Assembly: GCA_014360755.1 (NCBI GenBank)
Contig: JACIWX010000001.1
Coordinates: forward strand, 124,001 to 188,000
Origin: Chloroflexota bacterium
GTDB taxonomy: Bacteria > Chloroflexota > Anaerolineae > UBA2200
DNA: 64,000 nucleotides
Direction of reading: 5' to 3'
Shown here one piece after another: positions 44,844 through 52,246 of this stretch. Position 1 is the first letter of the stretch. Every line of letters starts with the position of its first letter. A model generated the notes under the pieces. That model worked only from the letters and a program-made list of their open reading frames with translations. It had not been told where the DNA came from and made no database searches. Position numbers and translations under genes: made by a program.

Positions 44844-45145
44844 CTTTGTGCTTCCGTTTTTGGTGTCGTCCGCAAGGGACTTCCAATTGGAGCCTGACGG
44901 TAACTGATGATGGGGATGTCAGCTTCCAGTCTGGTATGTCCTTGTGTGTGTGACAACCTGATTTGAATGCCTTCGCGCTCTACCCGCACATGCTTCGAAA
45001 TCACCGTGATGATCTCGTTTTTGATCACGTTCAACAGTTCGGGCGGGATTCCTGACCGGTCATGGATCAGTACCAGGCGAAGCCGTTCCTTGGCAATCGC
45101 CTTGCTAGTCTTTGATCTGCCAAATAATCTGGAGAAGATGTCCAT
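44840..45145 (-). CDS. minE: Cell division topological specificity factor MinE
   Basis: A 101-aa MinE. N-terminal membrane-targeting and anti-MinCD helix (MDIFSRLFGRSKTSKAIAKERL), then VLIHDRSGIPPELLNVIKNEII and the beta domain. It stimulates MinD ATPase and drives pole oscillation. It shares 4 bp with rodA, so translation is coupled. Confidence 0.93.
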   Translation of the reverse strand: MDIFSRLFGRSKTSKAIAKERLRLVLIHDRSGIPPELLNVIKNEIITVISKHVRVEREGIQIRLSHTQGHTRLEADIPIISYRQAPIGSPLRTTPKTEAQR

Positions 45146-45208
45146 TGTTCTCCTCTCTGCTATGCCTGTTCCTACAAGTCTGGGTGCTGACTCATTATCT
45201 GGTTGGAA

Positions 45209-46009
45209 CTATGGAAAACGGAATAGACTGCGCAAGCGGTTTAGCAAGCCGCCGCGTTCCTCAATAATGGGCATAAAGGGCACGGTTTCGCCCAGTATGC
45301 GGCGCGCGATATTGTGGAAAGCTTGACTCGCCTGCGTGCTTTGTTCGAAGGCAAGCGGTACGCCTTTGTTAGCAGAGACGATGACCGCTTCGTCTTCTGG
45401 GATTACTCCGAGCAGTTCAATAGCCAGGAACTCGATGACATCATAAGTGTCTAACATGTCACCGCGGCGGACCATTGCCGGCTTGATACGATTGATGATC
45501 AACCGGCCTGGCCCCTTGCCGTTCATTTCAATTAACCCAATGATGCGATCGGCGCTCCGTACGGCAGAAACTTCTGGGGTTGTTACAATAATCGCTTCGT
45601 CGGCGCCTGCCAAGGCGTTCTGAAAGCCATGTTCAATGCCGGCAGGCGAGTCTATGAGGACGAAATCGTTGTCCGCCTTGAGTTCTTGACAGATGGCGAT
45701 CATGTCCTCACGGCTGAGGGCAGTTTTGTCGCTGGTCTGGGCAGCAGGAAGCAGGTGCAGATTGGGTAAGCGCTTGTCGCGGATCAGAGCCTGGAGCAAG
45801 TGGCACTGCCCTTCGACCACATCTACAATATCGTAGATGATGCGGCTTTCCATGCCCATGATGATATCTAGATTGCGCAGCCCAATGTCTGTGTCAATTG
45901 CTGTCACCCGCCGCCCCAATAACGCCAAAGCGACGGCCAGATTTGCCGTAACGGTTGTCTTGCCTACTCCTCCCTTTCCAGAGGTGATGGTGATTGCTCT
46001 ACCTGCCAT
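45209..46009 (-). CDS. minD: Septum site-determining ATPase MinD
   Basis: A 266-aa deviant-Walker ATPase. GKGGVGKTT (11-19), DTDIGLRNLDIIMG, VLIDSPAGIEHGFQNA, and an amphipathic C-terminal membrane anchor (GGLLNRLRSLFRF). It recruits MinC to the membrane. Transcribed between minC and minE, 48 bp after minC. Confidence 0.97.
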   Translation of the reverse strand: MAGRAITITSGKGGVGKTTVTANLAVALALLGRRVTAIDTDIGLRNLDIIMGMESRIIYDIVDVVEGQCHLLQALIRDKRLPNLHLLPAAQTSDKTALSREDMIAICQELKADNDFVLIDSPAGIEHGFQNALAGADEAIIVTTPEVSAVRSADRIIGLIEMNGKGPGRLIINRIKPAMVRRGDMLDTYDVIEFLAIELLGVIPEDEAVIVSANKGVPLAFEQSTQASQAFHNIARRILGETVPFMPIIEERGGLLNRLRSLFRFP

Positions 46010-46057
46010 GTCATCCTATCCTTTTCGCTCTGCTCAACTTGCTTCCTCGGTATCTGT

Positions 46058-46768
46058 TTACTTTCCGCTCCATGGTTCCGCTACGATACGGCCATTGAGC
46101 ACAAAGGCAACCTCGGGTTGGATGCCTTTGCTCTTCTTCTCTTCAGGCGATGTTGCGATGTGGGTACCAATGCGCAACTGGGTAGGCGTGAGCTCCAAAG
46201 CGCACACAACAGCCCCGTTGTCACCCAATGCGCCTGCATGTACCATCCCGCGCAACTTTCCCCATACCACTACATCGCCACCGGCGATGATTTCTGCGCC
46301 TGGGTTCACATCACCGATGATGACCACATGGCCAGGATGCCTAATTGATTGCCCTGAGCGCAGCGTCCGTCGCAGTAAGAGGCCTTCGCTTGGCTCTTCT
46401 GGAGATGTGCGTGGCGCTGTTTGATCCAGAGTAGCTTCTGGTAAGCCCAGGCGCACTCCTAGTGATTGGGCTGCCTCCGCTGCAGCTTCAGAACCGGTGC
46501 GGAGGGATATAAGTTTGATGTCATGCTTCAACAGCGTGTCCATCAGCTCCTTCAATTCCGTTTGGTCCAAATCTCGCTTCCCGGTGCTCAGGTTCACTTG
46601 GCTGCCACGGAAAAAGGCATCAGCCTGGCTAAGCCGCAGGTCTAACTCATGCAACAGTTCGCTCCAATCTCCCTCACCTAGAGTGATGGACAGCCCCTTG
46701 CGTGTTCCCTTAATCCAGATGGTTGTCTCCCCGTTCGAGCGGGGCGGTATCGTTATGGCTGGTGTCAT
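46058..46768 (-). CDS. minC: Septum site-determining protein MinC
   Basis: A 236-aa FtsZ inhibitor. A variable N-terminal domain that contacts FtsZ (about 1-110) and a conserved C-terminal beta-helix with RRTLRSGQSIRHPGHVVIIG, DVNPGAEIIAGGDVVVWGKL and GMVHAGALGDNGAVVCAL, which binds MinD. It starts 3 bp after the mrdA stop, which fuses the elongation and division modules in one transcript. Confidence 0.94.
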   Translation of the reverse strand: MTPAITIPPRSNGETTIWIKGTRKGLSITLGEGDWSELLHELDLRLSQADAFFRGSQVNLSTGKRDLDQTELKELMDTLLKHDIKLISLRTGSEAAAEAAQSLGVRLGLPEATLDQTAPRTSPEEPSEGLLLRRTLRSGQSIRHPGHVVIIGDVNPGAEIIAGGDVVVWGKLRGMVHAGALGDNGAVVCALELTPTQLRIGTHIATSPEEKKSKGIQPEVAFVLNGRIVAEPWSGK

Positions 46769-46771
46769 AGA

Positions 46772-48709
46772 CTAATCTCCTGGGGGCGGTGCTACTAATT
46801 CTTCACTAGGTAGCAGTGACAAACCATAATAGGCGCGCAAAATCTGTGCTGCGATCGGCACAGCAACCTTGGCTCCTTCGTGTCCTCCGGAGACGAAAAC
46901 AACCAAGGCAATTTCTGGATCGTCATAAGGCGCGAAGGCAGTGAACCAAGCATGGGTAGGGAGATTTCCTTCAGCATCACGAGGGCCTGGGTATTCGGCT
47001 GTCCCCGTCTTACCTGCCACAGGGATTTCAGCTAGGTTCACGCGGTGTGCAGTGCCGCGAGTCACCGCAGCGCGCATGCCTTCGCGCACAATCTCGAGGT
47101 TCTGTGCTGAGACTGGCAATCGGCGGATGACCTCGGGAGTGTAGTCGCGGATGACATGCCCTTCATGGTCAATAACCCGATAAACGACTTGGGGACGATA
47201 TAGGATACCGCCATTGGCGATGGCGGCCGTAGCATTGAGCAATTGCAGGGGGGTGACCAAAACATAGCCTTGGCCAATCACAGCATTGTAGGTATCGCCA
47301 GTCACCCAGGGTTCGCCATAGTTCACTCGTTTCCAACGGTCATCCGGGACCAACCCGGCGGCTTCGCCGGGCAGGGCAATCCCTGTTGGTTCACCGAGGC
47401 CAAAGGCTCTAGCATATTCTCCCAACCTCTCAATTCCCAATCCGGTAAAGTTCTCAAATCCGCCGCCCACCTGGTAGAAGTAGATATCGCATGAGTACGC
47501 CAGCGCATCAATGACATTCAATGCGCCATGTCCCCAAGGGTTCCAACATTTGAATTCCTGTGCCTTCGTGGGGTCATCTGGGAAGTATTTATTAGGCAGC
47601 AGTAGTTTGCCAGCACAGGTAATCTTGGTTCTATAGTCTATGACCCCTTCCTCTAACCCTGCGGCGGCGGGGATGATCTTGAATGTCGAACCGGGTGGAT
47701 ACTGGCCACTGATGGCGTGATTGACCAATGGTCGTTCCGGGTCGGATTGCAATTGCTCATAGTCCTGAGCGGTAATACCTTTGGCGAAGAGGTTGTTGTC
47801 ATAGCTAGGCAGCGAGACCATCGCCAGGATTTCCCCTGTCTGTGGATTCATGGCGATCACTACCCCGGCAGTTGACCCAACACGTTGCATACCTTCTCGC
47901 AAGGCATTTTCTGCCACATGCTGTAGATCCAGATCTAGAGTCAAGAGGAGACTGTATCCTGGCTGTGGAGGGTCTATAGCCAGCACGTTCACTTCACGTC
48001 CGTATGCATCCACTTCGATATGTTTTTGCCCTTTGCGTCCATGCATCTCTTTCTCGTAGGCTGCTTCTACACCCATCAGCCCAACTTGATCATTGATGGT
48101 GTAGCCTTCCTCTGTTTGATCAAGGTAGTCCTGTACCTTTTCTGCAGGGATATATCCTACGTAGCCCACGATATGGGAGGTAAGACTCCCCGTCGGGTAT
48201 TCGCGTCTAGGAGCGATTTCCACGATGACTCCTGGCAGGTAGAGGTTCTCTTCCTCGATCAGAAAGGCAACTTGCTTGTCCACGTTTTTCTTGATCGCCA
48301 CCGGAAGGTAGGGCGAGATCGTATTTTGTTCTAGAATTTCCTCAATCCCTTGTACAGTGCCGGAACTGCCCAGCGATGCCGTTTTGCTGCTCACGGGGAT
48401 ATCGAGCAATTGGGACAAGCGGCTCAGGACAGCCTCTCTAGCCTCCTTTGCTTTGGGTAGGGCAGAGGGGATAATTGAGATGGTATAGCTCGGGATATTG
48501 CGCGCCAAGAGGCGGCCATAGCGGTCATAAATTACCCCGCGGGGCGCGTCAACGGGTACCAGGCGGAAGCGATTGGCATCTGCTTGCAATTGGTAGCTCC
48601 CGCTATGCAGAATCTGTAGACGCCATAGCCGGCCAGCCAATACAGCAAAAGCTACCAAGACGAAGGCACGAAAGAGCACAATTCTCCATGTAGCACTGCT
48701 GTTACTCAT
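46772..48709 (-). CDS. mrdA: Penicillin-binding protein 2 (elongasome transpeptidase)
   Basis: A 645-aa class B PBP. One N-terminal membrane helix (VLFRAFVLVAFAVLAGRLW), the dimerisation domain (GVIYDRYGRLLARN, GSLTSHIVGYVGYI) and the transpeptidase domain with SxxK in GSTFK (about residue 340), SxD in YSCD and KTG in VAGKTGTAEYPG. It cross-links lateral wall peptidoglycan together with RodA and MreBCD, all encoded in this operon. Confidence 0.96.
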   Translation of the reverse strand: MSNSSATWRIVLFRAFVLVAFAVLAGRLWRLQILHSGSYQLQADANRFRLVPVDAPRGVIYDRYGRLLARNIPSYTISIIPSALPKAKEAREAVLSRLSQLLDIPVSSKTASLGSSGTVQGIEEILEQNTISPYLPVAIKKNVDKQVAFLIEEENLYLPGVIVEIAPRREYPTGSLTSHIVGYVGYIPAEKVQDYLDQTEEGYTINDQVGLMGVEAAYEKEMHGRKGQKHIEVDAYGREVNVLAIDPPQPGYSLLLTLDLDLQHVAENALREGMQRVGSTAGVVIAMNPQTGEILAMVSLPSYDNNLFAKGITAQDYEQLQSDPERPLVNHAISGQYPPGSTFKIIPAAAGLEEGVIDYRTKITCAGKLLLPNKYFPDDPTKAQEFKCWNPWGHGALNVIDALAYSCDIYFYQVGGGFENFTGLGIERLGEYARAFGLGEPTGIALPGEAAGLVPDDRWKRVNYGEPWVTGDTYNAVIGQGYVLVTPLQLLNATAAIANGGILYRPQVVYRVIDHEGHVIRDYTPEVIRRLPVSAQNLEIVREGMRAAVTRGTAHRVNLAEIPVAGKTGTAEYPGPRDAEGNLPTHAWFTAFAPYDDPEIALVVFVSGGHEGAKVAVPIAAQILRAYYGLSLLPSEELVAPPPGD

Positions 48710-48770
48710 CTCCCAAGCATCCTGACTTTCGCTCTTTGTCCCTTTTGCAAGCAGAGAACCCCCAGTGCTC

Positions 48771-49268
48771 TTAGCTTATGCGTTGGTGTAACCAACGCAC
48801 TGACCAATATACGGGATACATAACCAGTGCATTCGCTATCATACTCGGTATGCTTACCTGCAGCAAACTCGTGCCCCATGACACTGGGTGCGCAGATAAC
48901 TGCAAGATCAACAGATAAACTATATTGTAAATGCCAGTAGCCACAATGCAGGCCAAGATAGGCAGCCAAAGCGTGCCTTGAAACACGCTAGGGCTGCCTA
49001 GCCCTGTTACCAGAGTGGCGGAGGAAAGGGAAATGGTGATAGCGCCAAAGGTGCCACCAGATAGCAAGTCAAGCAAGAGTCCACCAGCAAGTGCCCAGGC
49101 AATGCTTTCGCGAGTGCCTTGTAGGAGAGTCGATGACACAATGACCAACAACGTCAAATCAGGGACCACCCCAAGCAACAAGAAATTGGGCATCACGCTG
49201 GTCTGCAATAGGGCTACAGTAAGCAACAATGCCCCGGCAAAATAGGGATTAATCGTACTCCTTTCCAT
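48771..49268 (-). CDS. mreD: Rod shape-determining protein MreD
   Basis: A 165-aa protein with five membrane helices. It is poorly conserved as usual but shows the MreD pattern (PDLTLLVIVSSTLLQG, WALAGGLLLDLLSG). Position between mreC and mrdA supports the call. Confidence 0.88.
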   Translation of the reverse strand: MERSTINPYFAGALLLTVALLQTSVMPNFLLLGVVPDLTLLVIVSSTLLQGTRESIAWALAGGLLLDLLSGGTFGAITISLSSATLVTGLGSPSVFQGTLWLPILACIVATGIYNIVYLLILQLSAHPVSWGTSLLQVSIPSMIANALVMYPVYWSVRWLHQRIS

Positions 49269-49354
49269 CAGACACCAGACTGACTATGGGGATCTTTGTA
49301 ATACAAGATTTCATGAAAAGGCATATCGCCAGCCGCGCTGTGCCCCACCTCACG

Positions 49355-50203
49355 TTAAGGAGCATAGTCAATGGGTACAAAGTTCTGAACCACCAAGACG
49401 ATTTCCAGGCGGTCAAAGCGGACCGCAGATTGAACCTGCACTTCCTGAAACATCTCCACATCATTCCGCTTCACAGCCGTAACCTGGCCAATAACCAACC
49501 GTTTAGGAAAATTCCCTCCCAGACCAGAGGTGAGGACAATGTCTCCCACTGCGACCTGCTCACTTTGTTCGATGTAGCGCATGACCAAGCCACGTTGCCC
49601 TTGTCCCTGCACCACGCCAGTGGCGCGTGAACTTTGGATGAGCGCGTTGACCGAGCTCGCGGGATCGGTCAACAACATGACTCGCGCTGACTGCGGATAC
49701 ACCGATGTTACTCTGCCCACCAGACCCCGTGCAGTAACCACGGGCATTCCTACGGCGACGCCATCATTGGCACCGCGGTCAATAATAATATACTGGAGCA
49801 AGTTACTGGGGTCACGCCCGATGACCTCAGCAGCGAGCAGTTCATAGGTTGGGTTTGCCAGTTTGAATTGCAATTGCTCGCGCAGGATTGTCCGCTCAAT
49901 TTCTGCCTCGCGCAGGCGCACGTTTTCGATCATGAGGCGGTCTACGGTATCCTGCAATTCCTGGATGCGGCTCTGGAGTGTGCGTAGATCGCGCAAAGTC
50001 TGCACACCGTGGGCTATCCTGACACTGATCCAGTGAAAGCTGTATTGGAGCGGCGCCAGCACGGTAAAGACGACGTTTTCTACTGGCTGAAGGTAGCCGG
50101 TGGGATGCAACACAATACCGCCCAGTAAGCCAATTACTAAGAGCAATGTCAAAGCTTTTGAGCGATTCTGCAATACACTCAAAATAACTTTCCTCCAAGG
50201 CAA
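49355..50203 (-). CDS. mreC: Rod shape-determining protein MreC
   Basis: A 282-aa bitopic protein: a membrane helix (ALTLLLVIGLLGGIVL), a coiled coil (about 65-105, with LQSRIQELQDTVDRL) and a periplasmic/extracellular beta domain with DRGANDGVAVGMPVV, GLVGRVTSVYPQSARVMLL and SGLGGNFPKRLVIGQV. It scaffolds PBP2 with MreB and MreD. Confidence 0.95.
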   Translation of the reverse strand: MPWRKVILSVLQNRSKALTLLLVIGLLGGIVLHPTGYLQPVENVVFTVLAPLQYSFHWISVRIAHGVQTLRDLRTLQSRIQELQDTVDRLMIENVRLREAEIERTILREQLQFKLANPTYELLAAEVIGRDPSNLLQYIIIDRGANDGVAVGMPVVTARGLVGRVTSVYPQSARVMLLTDPASSVNALIQSSRATGVVQGQGQRGLVMRYIEQSEQVAVGDIVLTSGLGGNFPKRLVIGQVTAVKRNDVEMFQEVQVQSAVRFDRLEIVLVVQNFVPIDYAP

Positions 50204-50277
50204 CGCTCCTGCCAGGAGTCCATCAGTCTTCCGTCGGCGAGTTCCACTTCGCCTTCATAGGCGATGGGAAGATGTCT

Positions 50278-51339
50278 CTAACGCGTTGCTCGTACGCGTT
50301 GCGTGGAAGCCAGTACCTTATGCAGGGCATCGAGATGTTCCAACACTTCCCCTGCGCCCCGTACGACGCAAGTTACTGGGTCATCCGCAACATAGACGCG
50401 CATTTTGGTCTCTTGGGTCAAGCGTTCGGCTAAGCCCTGCAGTTGGGAACCGCCCCCTGCCATCGCGATACCTTGTTCTATCAGATCCGCCACAAGTTCG
50501 GGGGGCGTGTCATCGATCGTCTCCTTGACCGTGGCAATAATAGTGCTAATTGAGCCGGTCAGTGCTTCGCGTATTTCGACACTGCTCACTTCGATTGCCT
50601 GGGGCAATCCGGTAATCAGATTACGCCCGTAAATGGTCATGGTTTTTTCCTCAGGCAGTGGACAGGCTGAGCCGATGGCAATCTTGACACGTTCAGCCAT
50701 GCGCTCCCCTATGAGCAGGTTGTATTTTTGACGCGCATATTGGATGATTTCCTCATCCATTTCGTCGCCTGCAATGCGGATGGAGCGGCTGACCACGATG
50801 CCTCCCAGTGAGATAACCGCCACTTCCGTTGTGCCGCCCCCGATGTCAATGATCATGCTGCCTACCGATTCCGTAACGGGCAAGCCGGCTCCCAAGGCAG
50901 CCGCCATGGGCTCTTCAATCAAGTAGGCTTCGCGGGCGCCTGCACTGAGACAGGCATCATGCACAGCGCGCTTTTCGACCTCTGTAACGCCGCTGGGAAT
51001 GCCTACCACAACCCGTGGGCGGGGGAAGGGGACACGGGTGCGCTCATGGGCTTTGTTAATGAAGTAATGCAGCATCTTCTCCGTGACATCAAAGTCGGCG
51101 ATGACCCCATCACGCAGTGGCCGTATGGCGACAATGCTCGATGGAGTACGGCCAATCATCTCTTTGGCTTCGGCACCGACAGCCACTACTTTCTTGGTTT
51201 TCTTTTCAATCGCAACAACAGAGGGCTCATTGATCACAATGCCCTGGCCATGCACGAGGACCAGGACAGTGGCAGTGCCCAAATCTATCGCCATGTCGCG
51301 AGAGAAAAGCCCCAGAATGGCATTGAGTGGGCTGAACAC
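50278..51339 (-). CDS. mreB: Rod shape-determining actin homologue MreB
   Basis: A 353-aa bacterial actin. Phosphate-1 loop AIDLGTATVLV, MIIDIGGGTTEVAVISLGG, phosphate-2 region, and C-terminal IAMAGGGSQLQGL. The N-terminal amphipathic segment (MFSPLNAILGLFSRD) can bind the membrane. It forms filaments that guide the elongasome. The gene lies 47 bp after rplY. Confidence 0.97.
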   Translation of the reverse strand: MFSPLNAILGLFSRDMAIDLGTATVLVLVHGQGIVINEPSVVAIEKKTKKVVAVGAEAKEMIGRTPSSIVAIRPLRDGVIADFDVTEKMLHYFINKAHERTRVPFPRPRVVVGIPSGVTEVEKRAVHDACLSAGAREAYLIEEPMAAALGAGLPVTESVGSMIIDIGGGTTEVAVISLGGIVVSRSIRIAGDEMDEEIIQYARQKYNLLIGERMAERVKIAIGSACPLPEEKTMTIYGRNLITGLPQAIEVSSVEIREALTGSISTIIATVKETIDDTPPELVADLIEQGIAMAGGGSQLQGLAERLTQETKMRVYVADDPVTCVVRGAGEVLEHLDALHKVLASTQRVRATR

Positions 51340-51371
51340 AGGCCTTCTCCTCTGTTAAACTAGTTTCATGG

Positions 51372-51391
51372 CATGACACGCAAGCGTCATG
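51372..51391 (-). other. Hairpin at the rplY stop
   Basis: CATGACAC (51372-51379) pairs with GCGTCATG (51384-51391), one G-U pair included, with a GCAA loop. It covers the rplY stop codon. No T run follows on the minus strand, so it is not a clear terminator; it may attenuate read-through from rplY into mreB. Confidence 0.3.
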
Positions 51392-52070
51392 ATTCTTTCT
51401 CTTTAGAAGAGGGCTCTTCACCCACTTCAGGTTTGGCTTTTTCTTTCCTGCCCACAACTTCTACTTCAGGCATCTCCTCGGGGGCGGCAGCTACCTCTTC
51501 CGCTTCCTCTTTTTCAGGTGGCAGAATCTTGACCACTACTTCATCTGGATCAGTTAATACTTCAATGGCTTCGCCTAGCTCAAGATCGCGGACGAGTATA
51601 GCTTGGTCGAGGGATGTCAATTCCGTTAGGTTGACTTCCACATGGGGAGGCAAATCGCCGGGCAAACATTCAATTTCGATGGCATCCAAGCCTTGGAACA
51701 AGAGCCCTTGGCCGCTTTTCACCAGCGGCGATTCCCCAACTAGGACAATAGGCACGTCGGCAGTGATTTTCTCCGTCATCACCACCTCATAAAAGTCCAC
51801 GTGGAGCATCGCCCGGCTGATGACGTCGCGTTGCAATTCACGTACGAGGACGCGCTTGGGCTCTGCCAAGCCTGCTATGTTGAGGGTGATTAACCGGTTT
51901 GTGCCAGCTTCCCTCAAAACTTGATGTAATGCACGCTCTGGCACTTGCAGATTCATTGGCTCTGTGCGGTGGCCATAGACCACAGCCGGGACGTATCCAT
52001 CTCGCCGCAGTTGTTTGACTGCCTTGCCGGTGACAGTCCGTAACTCAGCATTCAGAACGATCTCTTCCAT
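51387..52070 (-). CDS. rplY: 50S ribosomal protein L25/general stress protein Ctc
   Basis: A 227-aa protein of the long Ctc type. The N-terminal 5S rRNA-binding domain (LRTVTGKAVKQLRRDGYVPAVVYG) is followed by the TL5 C-terminal domain (EKITADVPIVLVGESPLVKSG, VEVNLTELTSLDQAILVRDL) and an acidic Lys/Glu-rich tail. ATG start at 52070. It has its own strong promoter and may be co-transcribed with mreB. Confidence 0.95.
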   Translation of the reverse strand: MEEIVLNAELRTVTGKAVKQLRRDGYVPAVVYGHRTEPMNLQVPERALHQVLREAGTNRLITLNIAGLAEPKRVLVRELQRDVISRAMLHVDFYEVVMTEKITADVPIVLVGESPLVKSGQGLLFQGLDAIEIECLPGDLPPHVEVNLTELTSLDQAILVRDLELGEAIEVLTDPDEVVVKILPPEKEEAEEVAAAPEEMPEVEVVGRKEKAKPEVGEEPSSKEKES

Positions 52071-52127
52071 AAATATAACTTACTCTCCTTTGCACAACAG
52101 TAATCATCAAGATTCAGACAATAACTA

Positions 52128-52156
52128 ATGATACACCAGAGCCTATACAATGTCAA
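52128..52156 (-). promoter_or_regulatory. Promoter of rplY (and possibly the mre/min operon)
   Basis: Minus strand TTGACA (52151-52156) and TATCAT (52128-52133) at 17 bp, about 58 bp before rplY. Near-consensus. Confidence 0.8.
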
Positions 52157-52187
52157 ACAAGCCAAGCACGCTGGCTACTATCCCCAT

Positions 52188-52216
52188 TTGTCAGCGACCC
52201 AAAGCTATGGTAGGAT
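52188..52216 (+). promoter_or_regulatory. Predicted promoter of the polysaccharide gene row
   Basis: TTGTCA (52188-52193) and TAGGAT (52211-52216) at 17 bp, 30 bp before the glycoside hydrolase/ligase fusion gene. Moderate match. Confidence 0.5.
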
Positions 52217-52246
52217 AGATTACTGACTCCAAGGATTCGAGTAGAT

